A DNA stretch of 64,000 nt from Hyaloscypha bicolor E (GCF_002865645.1 NW_020194515.1:1240001-1304000), one strand, 5' to 3'. Positions 48,151 through 60,383 are shown, counted from the first letter of the stretch. Translations and numbers: made by a program. The notes: generated from the sequence alone by a model not told the origin.

Positions 48151-51100
48151 TTTTAGGATATAGGAAATTCTTTTCTTATTAGGCTTTATATTTAATAGTC
48201 TTAATTAGAATAAATAGGCTAATATTTTTATAGACTTTTCCTATTTCTTTCTAATTAAATATAATTATATCTTTTTAATTAATTATTAATTCTTGAAATA
48301 TAACTAGTTTTTTTTCCTAAAGCTAGTTACTAATATTTAATTATTTAAGATATTCTAAAATAAGTTATAAATTTCTTAAAATAGCTAATATTTTTAATAA
48401 AAGATAATTCTTATATTTTCTAGTATATTCTTATAAGTATTTTCTAGCTTTAGATCTCTTAAACTAGTCTAGATATTTACTAGAGCCTTCTCTAGTTCTA
48501 TTATTAGTATTTACTAGTTAAATTTTCTTATTCTTTATTTTATATATTCTTATAACTAGAAATAAACTATAATTATTATTTTTTTCTTTAAAAGCTATAA
48601 CTATTTTCTTTAGTATTTTTTTATCTAATTTCTAGAATTTATAACCTTTTTATTTAGCTTCTTTCTAGTTAAATATAAAAAGTATCTTTTTATCTAGTAT
48701 TTTAATATACTTTTCTTAAGTTTCTATATATTTCAGAATTCTTTCTAGCTTTAAATTTAATATTTTTTAGTTTTAGAAATATATTTCTTTATTATTAGGA
48801 AATACTATTTTATTTTTTCTTTAGAAATATTTTTATTTAATACTTTTTTTACTTCTTTTTTTATTAATTCCGGAATTATTCTTAATAATATTTTAATTAA
48901 AGCCTTTTCTATTTTAGTTTCTCTAAAAATATTATTAATTTCCTAAATTTCTAAACCTAAAATAAAAGAATTTATAAGAAATTCCGGTATTTTTTTATTT
49001 CTTTTAATATTATTATTAGTTATAATATTAGATTTTATTTTTTCTTTTTATTTTTAATTTCCTATTCTATATTACTTAATTTCTTAATTCTAGAAGCTTA
49101 GTATTTTTAAATTATTATTTTCTTTTATTTTCCGGTATTCTTTAAAAATAAAATAATTATAATAATATAAGTATTCTAGTTATTTTTAGGATTAGTAAAT
49201 CTTTTATTTTATAAACTATTATTTCTATATATAATATTTATTTTTATTTTTACTAAGAATAATTAACTAAGTAAGATCTTTAAAGCTTTTTTAATTAGGA
49301 AAAATATATTTTTATATCTTACTTTATTTATAATCTTAGCTTTAAGCTTTATTATTTCTATAAATTCAAATTCTATTCTAGTAATAATAGATATTTAATA
49401 ATCTATAGTATTATATATTATTTTATTAATATTTCTAGAAATCTTTTTAGAAAGAATATTAATTTTAGTTCTAATATTAATTATTTCTTTATATTTAATA
49501 TTTTCTTAAAGTCCTCGAAATACAAATCAGAAATATAAAGCTTATATAATATATTTATAAGCTAGTAATATTCGAATATTAATACTATTACTTTTAAATT
49601 AAATAATTCTATTAGTATTAGATACCTAAGCTAATATTTCTAATTTCTTAAATATTTTATTTATTATATAAGCTATAACTATTAGTTTTATAGATCTTCT
49701 AGTATATTTAATTATATTTAATATAATAGTATTTCCTATTTATAAGATAATAAAATAAGAAATATTATCCTTAATTTATTAGTTTTAAAATATAATAGCT
49801 AGATCTAGTATTTTTAAGATATTAATAAGTATTTTTATTTTCTTCTAAGTTTTCGAAAATAGAATAATTACTTTCTTTAGTAGTTTTATTAGAATATTAT
49901 TAATTTCAGAAATTCTATACTTATTATAATTAAGAATATATTAGATTTCTAATTTATCTTATTTATTTCCGGAAATATTAATATTTATATTTTTAGCTAG
50001 GCCATTTCTTTATTTATTACTTCTTAGAATAATATTTTCTGGCCTTTTATATAAAATAGCTTCTTTTCTATTCTAGCTTATTTTTAGAAAACTTTTTTAG
50101 CTATTTCTATTTCTTTTCTTTTTTTTTTTAATAAGAAACCCGTTATAGTATTAATAGAAATACTATTTATAGCTAAATCTTAGTATTATTTATTAATTCT
50201 AGAACCTAAAGTATTAGTAATTCTAATATAATTTCTTCTAAGGTAAAGCAGCTATTTAGATTCCCTAGATATAACTTACTTATTTCTATATATAAATCCT
50301 GGTTAGCTAGTTTTCTTTTTTCTTTCTTACCTAGTAAACTAGGTATTTCTTATTAATCTTTAGATATTTTTAAATTAAATATTTAAGTTATAATTAAATT
50401 CTTTTTCTCGGATTTAGGAAATAATTTAATTAAATTACTAGTACTTACTAATAAGAAAAAAGAAAAAACTTTCTTATCTAGGCTTAAATAGCTTTTTATA
50501 CTATTTTTTATTAAATTAGTAAATATATTTATAGTTTATAAATTCTTTTATTAGTAAGTAATAGAACTAAAAGATATAAATATATTCTAGATTAATATTA
50601 TTATTTTTATTTCTATTATAGTATTTATAGTAAATTTATTCTTTTAGTTCTGGGTTTATACTATAGGCTATATTAACTTAAGTAATATTTTCTAACTATA
50701 TTTAAAACTAACTTTTTCTAGAATATAGTTATCTAGACTTTTTACTTATTTTAGCTTAATTACTATAGCTATTATAGTATTCTTTATAACCTTTATTATA
50801 ACTTCTAATATATTTTTCCTAAAGACTCAAATTATACTTATTAGACTATTAATACTATTATACTTACTATAGTTAGCTAGGCTATATAAGTAGGCTATAG
50901 ATATTTTCCCGAATTATAATAATAGCTATATTAAATTATTTTTATAAGTTCTCTTAAGTTATAGTAATAATAAATAGTTTTTCTAGATTTTTTACTAGCT
51001 AGTTAATATTATTTCTTTTAGGTTTACTACTTTTAGTAAGTTTTATATAATTAGCTATAGGCTAGGTTTTTCTCTTATTTATATCTATAGTAGCTTTAGG

Positions 51101-52827
51101 AAATATAATAGGAAGAACTAGAAAGAAATAATTATTTTCTAGTTTAGGAATTATATTATAAATTATTATATCTAAGTATTCTTATCTAAGTCTAAATATA
51201 TTTAAGTTATTAGTAATATTAAAATAATATTTCTTTTTTTTATACTAATAAAATATTATTACTTTCTTATATATCTTATTATATTTATAAGTAGAAATAT
51301 CTATAGGCTTAAAGTTTATATTCTTAAAAATATAATCTTTTACTAGAATAAATAATTTTTTTATAAATTCTCAGTACTAAATAATTTTATTTATTTTTTT
51401 TCTCTTTAGTAATTCCTTTAATATTTTATTAAATATATTAATATAAGACTTAAATAAGATTTCTTTATTCTAGGCTTATATAATAATTTAATTAAGAAAA
51501 TTATAGCTAATTTTAAGTATTTCCTAATTATATTCTCGGAATTCCTTTAGTAAGGCCTTAAAGAACTTAGTTTTCTAATAATTTCCTAGATTATTAATAT
51601 AGTACTCTAATATAGCCTTAATCTAATTCTTATAAATAAGAGAAACATAATAGATAATTCTTTCTCTTTTAGTATTATTAGAAATATAATAGTTCTTATA
51701 TATATTTATATATTATTTAAAGAATATAGAGATATTACTTTCCTAAAACTATAATATTTTAGAAGCTCTTATAAATAATAGGTTTAAATCCGGTACTAAT
51801 ATATATTTATTCTTAGTTATATTAATTTTAATAATTTCTTTTATAGTTAATTATAAAGTTTCCATATCTGAGACTTTTACTAATAAGGTTTCTAAAGAAC
51901 TAATTTCCTATTTAAGTATATCTTTTAGTTTAGAAACCGGAATTAGGGAAAAACCGGTTAATAATAATAGATATAATTAAGGTTTAAATTTTAATATTAG
52001 TAATAATAAGATAGTAGCTTTTCTAGTCTTATTTCTATTACTTATACTTTTTTTCCTATTTCTTTAGCTTAATACCTATAGTATTTTCCCTTAATTTTAC
52101 TAAATTAAATATATTTATTAATATTATTAAAAGTAATAATAAAAATAATAAATATAATTTTACTAATTTTTCTGACTTTTCTAAATTCTCTTTTTTTTCT
52201 TTATTTAGTATTTATTTCTTTTTCTAGAAACTTCTCTAGTTTATTTATATAATTTCTTATTTTTGATTTCTTTTTAATTTTTATTTCTAATTCTAGTTTA
52301 TTATTTTATTTAAATTTGAAAATATTTCCTTTTTTAGGTATCTTTTTCGGACTTAGAAATAAGCTTTATTACTAAAATTAAAGCTATTTTAATTCCGGCT
52401 TTTACTATAACTAAAAATAATATATAAATTAATAGTATAACTTTATTTCCAAGTACTAAAGTCTAATTCTAACTAAGGTCTAACTTATACTATCTTAGTA
52501 TAATATTTCTTATTTTATTTCCTTTACTTCTTTTCCTTCTATAATTAGCCTCTATTTCTATTACCCCTATATATTATACTAGTAATTATATCTTATGGCT
52601 AACCCGTATCTAAGTTATTGGGTATATCGGAAATTAATATAAAATACTAAAATTAATACTCGTATATCTTTAATATTTTGGCTTTAGGCTCAAGATATTA
52701 TAATAGCCCTTTTCTCTCCTAACTTACTAAACTAATAATCCGCCTTATAGATATTTCTTAGAACTTTATAAGAATATTACCTTAACTATAAAGTTTCTAT
52801 TCTCCCTATATTACTTACTATAAAATA

Positions 52828-53130
52828 TATAAGAGGGAAACTATAATAAGACAAAAACCTATATAAAGTATACCAGAGTACAAAATGTAACTTAATAGTA
52901 AAATAATAAATTAAAAGCATAAATAGTAAAGTATAAATAGTATATAGTATACAAAAGCTTAATTAATTAAATACTTATAAAGGATTCTTCTCTAAGTCTA
53001 TAGAAAAACCAGCTTTCTTATGTGATTTCCGCAAGTTATATATAAAAGGCTACGGCCTTTACCATATGACCTAAACCTCAAAACCGCCAAAACAATATGA
53101 TTTTCGACGAGTACGGCCTGCCGTACCACA
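52828..53130. repeat. LTR, right end of 13.1-kb element copy 2
   Basis: 303 bp. The left two-thirds are RIPed while the right end (about 53010-53130) keeps CCGCAAG, ACCTCAAAACCGCC and CCGTACCACA, close to the presumed ancestral sequence. Confidence 0.92.
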
Positions 53131-53184
53131 CTAGTAGACTAGACCCCTTTAGGCTTGGCAGATTTAGGGATTATATATTAATAT
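53131..53184. repeat. Right half of the interrupted repeat
   Basis: Starts with the CTAG duplication and continues TAGACTAGACCCCTTTAGG, matching 33504-33555. It stops at the TA where the fold-back element inserted. Confidence 0.8.
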
Positions 53185-53186
53185 TA

Positions 53187-53352
53187 TCCCTTCGTCGGCC
53201 ATCAACTGTCCACGCTAGCAGGGGGGGCTTGGCTCAGGGCGAAAACGCGAAAACGCGATAGATGACTAATAGGTTTCTAAGCAAAGGCACACGTTTTCGC
53301 CCTGAGCCAAGCCCCCCCTGCTAGCGTGGACAGTTGATGGCCGACGAAGGGA
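53187..53352. mobile_element. GC-rich fold-back MITE with perfect 61-bp arms
   Basis: Arms 53187-53247 and 53292-53352 are perfect reverse complements (61 of 61), starting TCCCTTCGTCGGCC, separated by a 44-bp loop. The element is flanked by TA on both sides (53185-53186, 53353-53354), consistent with a Tc1/mariner-type duplication. It is GC-rich and carries no RIP-like change inside an AT-rich block. It has no coding capacity. A transcript would form a long hairpin. Confidence 0.9.
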
Positions 53353-53546
53353 TACTCCGAAGGCTCGTATACTCTCAGGCCATACGCCCTCGAATTTTCT
53401 TTCTTTTATTTAATAAAACATTAAATTTAATTACTTATATAAGAATTTCTAAAAATAGCCCTCATAAATCTAGAGAGAATTTAATAGAGAATTAAATAGA
53501 TTAATAGGAATTTACATAATTACTTTATTTAAAAATCTCAAAAGCT

Positions 53547-53739
53547 AAGTGCAATGTGCGAATGCGCAATGTGCAATGCGCAAATGCGAAATGTCATGAA
53601 AAATCAGGGTTTTGGCAGTACAGGTACCGAGGCCTCTAACCCCTGTACTGCCAAAACCCCGATTTTTAATTGCATTCGATATTAGCACTTTGCACATAGC
53701 GCATTCGCACTTTGCGTAGTGTATTCGCATATTGCACTT
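53547..53739. mobile_element. Fold-back copy of MITE family B
   Basis: Outer ends AAGTGCAATGTGCGAAT and its near-complement, and an inner pair AAAAATCRGGGTTTTGGCAG-TACAGG, form an imperfect inverted repeat of about 90-bp arms around TACCGAGGCCTCTAAC. GTGCGAATGCGCAATG-type words recur within the arms. The core GGGTTTTGGCAG and GAGGCCT words are shared with 13481-13520 and 60424-60480. The short minus-strand ORF inside (53545-53730) is a product of this palindrome. Confidence 0.8.
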
Positions 53740-54089
53740 GACTTTTAGTATTACTTTAGGTATTAGAAATACTGTATTTAATTAGGGCTAGACCCTGGAA
53801 CTAATAGTATTAAGGTTCAATTACAAATCGAGAATTAATTATACATATTACTTGCTATTATTATTAGTAATAAATATACTTTAATATTAACTATTTATTA
53901 TTCGCAAAGTTTGGGGGGGTTAATGTACTGAAAATCGCTCGGTTACCATAGTAATTTAGCGCTTTTTAGTGAGCCTCGCCTAATTTTAATTACTCCCAGA
54001 AATCGCGATTTTATATTTCCCTTATTAATAATACTGCGAAAATTATTAAAACCATTAAAATAACCATAACCCTCTATAAATCTATTAAG
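53740..54089. other. Leader of the integrase-like element
   Basis: AT-rich, with a G7 run near 53911 and the word AAATCGCGATTTT near 54000, which recurs near 63772. It may hold the terminal sequence of the element that encodes the next gene, but no matching right end was found. Confidence 0.4.
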
Positions 54090-57000
54090 ATGCCTTGCCC
54101 AAGGATAGATCTAGACCTAATCCGAGCTTATATTATTAGCTAGATGCGGGCCCACTATATAACTAAAGAAATCGCCTAAAATATTGAAACCACCTTTAGC
54201 TAGATAGTCTCAGAAAGAATGATTTATTAATAACTATAATTCTGGGGTATTTGCAGATATGTAATTACTCAAGATACGCCAAATCTATATACTCAGATTA
54301 CTATACTATTTAGGATAAGCTATATTAATAATGAGATAGTTATTGAGCTTTAGTATTACGGATATAATATTAATAAATTTCAAGTAATACGTCTATGGAG
54401 GGAGATTAGGCTTCTATGGCGAATAGGCGTATTTGAGAGGAAAGAAAGAAATACTTAGCTATTTGAAGTCCTGCGGGAAGAGCTCGATAATGGCCGAATT
54501 AAAGGCTATAGGCGGAGGCTTTTATATGACTATTTCCGAAAAAATGGCTAATTGGTTACTCGGTATCTTCTTCTCTTATTTTCCGTTAATTTCTTATAAT
54601 CTTAGTTTATAAGTATATGGTCTAATTAATTGGGTTCTATATAGAGATACCTTATTTATAATATTATATATTCTTAACCCCGAAGCTATTATTTAACGAA
54701 TAAGAAGGATATAATTAAATAAGGGAGAGTATATTATACCTGGCCCGGACTATATTTGGTTAATTAATAGGTATAATAAGCTATCTCCGTTTAGTATTAA
54801 TATTTATACGTATATTAATGCCTATTCTCGGGCCATTATTTGGATTTATATTAGTATATTAAATTATATATTTTATTTAGTAGTATAGTAGTATCTTATG
54901 ACTTGTACCCAATTGGGCTATATTCCTATATTCTTTCGGGCTAATAAAGGTAGTGAGCTTCCTCTTATTATAGAGGTATACTTTTGCTTCTTTTGTCTTA
55001 TAGATCCTTCTATTCTTTATATTTAAGACTATTTCTATTTCGGGAAAAGTACCAAGAATTAGTATATTAAATCCTGGTAGCAGGAGCTAGAGATTTCCTA
55101 ATTATTTCGGTGGCATATGAGTTAGGCTTTCCTATATTACTTATTATACTGCTTTTTTTGGTTAAAGCTATTCGGAATCTTGTTCCAGTATATATATATA
55201 ATCTAGCTAATATCTACTTATAGAATTACTTTATAGAACTAGTAAATAAAGGGTGATATAATTCTTAGAACCTATGGGATCGGATTATACTATTAGTACT
55301 CTATATATCCAGAATCAGGGACAAGGTCTTTGGATATACTAATTTGTGGAATATATATATAATTAGGGCAGATCCTATATACCAAAATCATGTTTCGGGG
55401 AAGCCCTTCTTTTTTTACCGGTATCTGAAGCAAGGGGCCGAATAGTATGGTTAACCTATAGATATAAATCTCTATAATAGGATCCTTAAGGATTACGAGT
55501 ATTAGGGTGAGATTTATGTATTTTTTTAGTTATTTATTAGCTTACTCCGTATACTAATTTTCGTAGATCTTAATGAGTATCTCTTATCGGTAATACTTGA
55601 TTAGTGCCGCCAGGCTCTACTTTCCTATAGTATTAACCTTAATACTTTGAAGCTCTCGGATATTAAAACAGGTAGTAATACTTCTTTGCATGTTTATACG
55701 TACTATATGCTTTGAGCTATAATTTATGATTATATATACGCCGTAATACTTCTAGTTCTAGCTGAATTAGTTATTTTATACGGGGAATATAGAGCAGCTA
55801 TTATAAGAAGAGGTGCCCTGAGTAAAATCTTCTAGTCTAATCTTGATTTCCGAGCTCAGGTACTATAGAGCAGTCAGACTTTCTAACCTATAGTATTACT
55901 AACCCCCCCGGAAGGCTTTCTTTATATTAGGGATAATGGCTTGAATTGCGGGTAGTCTCAGGAAGGGTTAGTTAGCTTGGATATATAAGATATATGCCCC
56001 CCTCTCTAACTTCTTTATTATCTACTTATAGAAATCACTTTCTAGCTATTCGTATAACTAATTCTATACCTCAAATCCCTTAACTTTCCTTAAAATTTCA
56101 ATTATAATATCTGAACTAACTTTAATTAATCTTTTGAAATATATAACTTTATGGCAAGATACCTGCCTAAATATGGCCCGAGATCCCAAGAAGTGCTTCT
56201 ATGGGTTTACTATTGAGTTCTGTAATTAGTATTATACTTATAGACCTAATAGTACCAAATCTGGTCTATAAATCTCTATTTCTACTACTTATTTTACTGC
56301 CCCTATATAACCTGGTATTAGCTAGCTTCCTATAATATCCGGCGGTATTTTAGCTTCTTTTTCTCTTCTTGGCTAGCCTATTTCTAGTGCCCATGCCTCT
56401 TAATAACTACTTTCCGGATCTACTTTAATAGGCGGCCCTTAGTAAGTTCTGGTATCTCGTCTATCTTATTTCTCCTCCTTTAGATTTTATACTCTTGGAA
56501 ATAGAGCCGATCCTGCTAATAATAGCCCTTCTGGTATAGTGGGATCTCAAGTAATCCAGAGTACTAGATATCGAGATAATCTGACTACTATAGTATATAA
56601 TCCTTCTTATACTAGATAACTTCCTATTTCTTAACGTATGGGTAACCTTATAGAGCTACTCTCTACTACTCCCGCGACCTTAATATAGCTAATGAGTAAC
56701 CCTGGTGGGAAAAGGAAAAAGGGTAAGATATAATCGGTACTAGAGAAGTTTCTAATATACTAGGTTATACGTGAGTTCGAGTATATGTCGCCAGATGCCT
56801 ATTGGGAGAATACTAAGACGTAATTAAAGTACAGGGAAGCTAGTAATTATATCCCCCCTCCTTTCTTATACTATATAACTACTAATATTTATAGCCGAGT
56901 ATGTTTACTACTTCCAAAACCACACTATTTCCTCTATTGAGGAGTTTATATTAGAGTACGTTTGGCTAATATTCGAAGAACGCCGGTTCTATAGTCATTT

Positions 57001-57450
57001 GTAATATAATAACTATATTACTTTCCAGTCTTAAAAGAAGTAGTTTAAGCTTTGTTCTAGTAGTAAAAAGAACCCCAAGCCCTATAATATTACCCTATTA
57101 ATAATCTAATTAGTTAGGAAGTATATCTATGGCCTCAAGCCACTGCTTACTAGTACCCGGGGACTTGGAGCAAGTGTTACTATACGGGTGCCAAGTAATA
57201 TATCCGACTATAACGCTTTTAGAATACTTAATTATACTAAGTATAAAGAGCTAATTCGGCTTGGTTATATTCTTGATCCTGATAATCCCTTTACTATAAA
57301 CTCCAGGGTATAATTAGTTGCTCCGGGAAATAAAACTCCTGGAGTAACTTTTGGGATAGATAGACTAGAACATGAAACTTCTAGTTCTTCTACTATTATT
57401 AACCCTCGGGCAGAGTTTGGAATAATTATATAAACCTATCTCCTCTCTTA
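54090..57450 (+). pseudogene. RIP-damaged integrase-core (DDE/rve-like) gene
   Basis: From ATG 54090 the frame reads MPCPRIDLDLIRAYI and, with RIP-type stops ignored, continues with a helix-turn-helix-like segment (ERMIY...L.FWG). A longer region follows with WPGLY-like and YSRAIIWIYI-like words resembling the start of an integrase catalytic core (about 54730-54870), and then LRAxKG-like and conserved aromatic stretches to about 55510. This order matches fungal proteins annotated as integrase-core-domain proteins from uncharacterised transposons. The frame shifts or may be spliced after about 55.9 kb; the tail to 57.4 kb is Pro/Ser-rich and readable only in pieces. TAG/TAA stops at former CAG/CAA/TGG codons make it inactive. 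Confidence 0.6.
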
Positions 57451-58900
57451 TTCTTTTTTTCTAATATATATTTATCTAGGATCCCGATTTACTAGCGAAC
57501 TCTAACCTAATTACGAATTAACCTGCCTCGGAGAAGCCTACTATAGGTTTGTCTAATTGCCCAATTTCTATATCCTTATTAGAATCTAATATACCTATAT
57601 TAGAAGAGCCATTTCCTAGACCTTCTGATTTCTCTCTAGAGCCTAATAACTATCCGCCGCCTTTGACCTAACTACCTATCCCTACTCCTACCGCTAATAC
57701 CAAACGTCGGAAAATACCTGCTTCCCGCTAGTACCTAGAGATAGTTAAGCCTGTTTTTCCTGAGTAATTCTATTATATAACTCGCGTAAAACGTATTACT
57801 AAACCTATTAACTATAAGAAATAATTAGATCTTTTACTATAATTAGATCCAAGCTATATTTAGTTAGAACTTATTTACTTACTTGGCTCTTAACTAGCTA
57901 TTTCTGGAGTTTTAGTTTATCTTATAGAATTGAGACTAGATAATTGAATTCCATACGTTTTTCTATATATAAAAGCCATGCTTTTAGGTATTTTTAAGTA
58001 TATAAAATCCCCCTATTTACTATATAACTAGGCTTTATTTATTGAGTCTTCCTTCTATTAGCCGGTTTATAGTTAACTAGCTTTATAGTTCTTCTTCCCC
58101 TTACTATTTTATACTTCTCTTTTAGTGGTTCCTCTATATACCTAAACTTATATTTATCTATATCTCTTACTTTGTAATTGGCTTTCTTGTCTTGCCTCTT
58201 ATAGTTACTATATATACTATTATAATAATTCTCTAGCTTAATATAGCCTATAAAGATTCCTTGCTCGTTTATATACTTTTTATACGGGTTGGCAGTCTGT
58301 AAAACTCCACTGAACCTGATTAGGAAAGTCCTATAGCTAGGCTAGCTAAATGACTTACTAGTATTAAATTAGAATGGCTTTAAAAACTTGATAATTATAT
58401 AGTACTTTACTAATTAGAAGGATATCTATATAGTTTGCGTTATAGTTCCGAAACTTGGGAAGTCTTTTGGGTACTTAATTAATACTAATAATCTTATTCT
58501 GCTTTACTATTATCCTATAAGCCCAGAGCTAATTATATTAGCCCTATATATTATCTGGTAAGAGAAGTAGCTTACCCGGGTAGTAGTAACTTGAAGTTCG
58601 CCCTTATTATTAACTGGGAAGTTGTCTTAATTCGTATAAGCGGCTATAGTAATTATATTAAAGGAAGGTATTAAGGTATTAAGGAGATGGAAGATAAAGG
58701 CGGCTAGTATAGGCCTTAAATCTGGATTATTTTTTAATGGATTATTCCTATTTGAAATATACTAAGAGCTTATATAGAGGTTATATAATAATGGGAAAAT
58801 AGTTATAAAAAAGAAGAGTCAGGTAGTATAAAGGAGTCTTTAAATAATCGGGGCAAGGGGGTGGTTAATATAAAGTGAATGTTATATGACTTATCCTATA
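57451..58900. other. AT-rich, partly RIPed sequence, unassigned
   Basis: From about 57510 to 57830 one plus-strand frame is Pro/Ser-rich and ends in Lys/Arg-rich sequence, and may be the 3' part of the integrase-like gene or a second ORF of that element. Beyond 58.0 kb nothing is recognised. Confidence 0.35.
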
Positions 58901-58929
58901 TTTCTATGACTTTTCTACTATTGTAATTA

Positions 58930-60175
58930 CTTGCTTATTCATATATATATATCCCTCTTTTCCTCTCTTCCTGCTTCTTTTCTCAATATATAAAATGCCA
59001 AACTGGAAGCCCTATAATGGGAAGACTATTATTGACTACTTTTGCTAGTATGAATATGGCCAAAACCTTTATTTTTTATACTAATTTTATATATACTTTT
59101 GTATTATTAAGCGGAATTAGTAGTATTATATTCTTAATTTCTATGAAAAATCCAGACGTAATAATAATGGGCTATATAATAGTAAATAAGATAGTCCTTT
59201 TATCCGGATATTTGGGTAGAGAAATATATATATATTTTTACTTAAGTAAGCCAAAAGATAGGATAATTTTTTGCTATTATATATATTCTTGCTATTAATA
59301 TTATTTTAAAATTTAGCTCCCAAATTTATACTATTACGAAGTACTAAAGGTTAGTGTTTTGGTATTAGAAAAACGAGGCTGGTTAATATAAATAAACTTG
59401 ATTTCTAGACTATATATAATCTGTATTATATACCGACCCTAATACTCTTGCTATATAGCTAGTTAATGAATATTATAGAGATTTTAAGTTTCTGGTAATT
59501 AGTGGTGTTTTTATATTAATTAGGGTGAGAAATGCCGAAAATTGCAGGAAAATCGTCTGAAAATTAGTAATCGCGATATATAATAACTACTTCTTCCAAA
59601 AATAGATATTTCTCTCTTTTTCCCTTACCCTTTCGTTCTCTTTATCTATATTCCGGTATATAAATGGAAAGCCTACGGGGTGGAGTATGGTAGGGTGGGA
59701 TATAATAGGGTAGGGGAGAAATGCCCGAAAATTGCCTGAAAATCGCCGAAAATTAGTACCCCCGATATATAGTAACTACTCCCTTAAATCTTTATATATA
59801 TCTTCTCCTCCTTCTCTCCCTTTCTTTCTCTTTATCTATATTCTAGTATAAGGATGAAAAACCTATGGGGAAGCTGGGAATGGCGAGGTTAATAGCAAGT
59901 AACGGGTTAACTATTACCTTGATTTTCTATACTAATTTTATATGCATATTAGTACCGTAAAGCTAGATTAGTAGTATTTTATTCTTAATATATTTTAACT
60001 AATTAGATTTGATAGCAAATACTTATTAATAGTAAATGAACTAGTGCTCCTATCCGAATATCTGTAGCCTAGAAATATATGTATTTCTAAGGCTTAAAGA
60101 GGCGTATAAATGGGATAAATTATTTGCTATTACGTATATCTCTATTATTAATTTAATATTAGATAAATCTGTTAG
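58930..60175. repeat. Imperfect tandem duplications
   Basis: A module around 59070-59290 (TATACTAATTTTATAT ... GAATTAGTAGTATT ... ATCCGGATAT ... TTGCTATTA) recurs at about 59923-60150. A shorter unit of about 186 bp (GAAATGCC-GAAAATTGC ... CTTTATCTATATTC) is repeated at about 59521 and 59707. Copies differ by many changes. Each unit starts near a pyrimidine tract and an ATG-like word, so this may have been a duplicated gene start. The 93-codon hydrophobic ORF at 59017-59298 is not preserved in the second copy. Confidence 0.65.
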
Positions 60176-60383
60176 GTTTCTAGTACTGCGAGGCATTGGG
60201 GAGGGGGGGTGAGTCACGTGAATGACAGGCTTTATACCCCCATAATCCATTAACTTGAATTATTCTTAGAATTAATGCTATCTGCTTTACCCAATTAGCC
60301 CAAAATGACTTAAATATATCCAATGAGGCTTGGATATTACGTATTAGTAATAGAATTATTAATTATTAAATTTTGATTTTCTA

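Larger units (their letters stand above)
40018..53130 (-). mobile_element. 13.1-kb LTR retrotransposon, copy 2 (Ty3/gypsy-like, RIP-dead)
   Basis: 13,113 bp, with LTRs at 40018-40320 and 52828-53130 and target duplication CTAG (40014-40017, 53131-53134). It is collinear with copy 1 over the full interior; the start-to-RT-box distance is 7.70 kb in both. The minus-strand RT relic lies at about 47.4-48.15 kb, with the box FINN at 47725-47714, followed at lower coordinates by RNase H-like sequence (about 46.6-47.2 kb). RIP is severe except in the last about 120 bp of the right LTR, which is nearly intact. Coding strand is inferred from RT and from a purine-rich sequence beside the left LTR when read on the minus strand. 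Confidence 0.9.
13690..60380. other. RIP-mutated, AT-rich transposon block
   Basis: About 47 kb of nested repeats. In the core (about 14.3-33.3, 34.8-39.8 and 40.3-53.0 kb) CpA and TpG dinucleotides are almost absent while TpA is abundant; surviving C sits mostly in CpT, CpC or CpG. This is the outcome of repeat-induced point mutation, which changes CpA to TpA on either strand. Because ATG contains TpG, start codons are removed too, so almost no ORF above 60 codons survives in over 40 kb. Such blocks are normally heterochromatic. No intact gene is supported inside. Confidence 0.93.

Noticed and set aside
14014..53130. Mitochondrial DNA insertion, considered because of the very low GC content
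   Set aside because: No mitochondrial gene or RNA is readable, while LTRs, target duplications and retroviral-type Pol motifs are, with a CpA-specific mutation pattern.
53545..53730. 61-codon minus-strand ORF with repeated CAMCK/CAFAHC-like residues
   Set aside because: It coincides exactly with the palindromic MITE family B copy; the peptide repeat is a by-product of the inverted repeat.
59017..59298. 93-codon hydrophobic ORF that could be a membrane protein
   Set aside because: The duplicated copy at about 59.9-60.15 kb does not keep the frame, and AT-rich RIPed DNA gives hydrophobic translations by itself.
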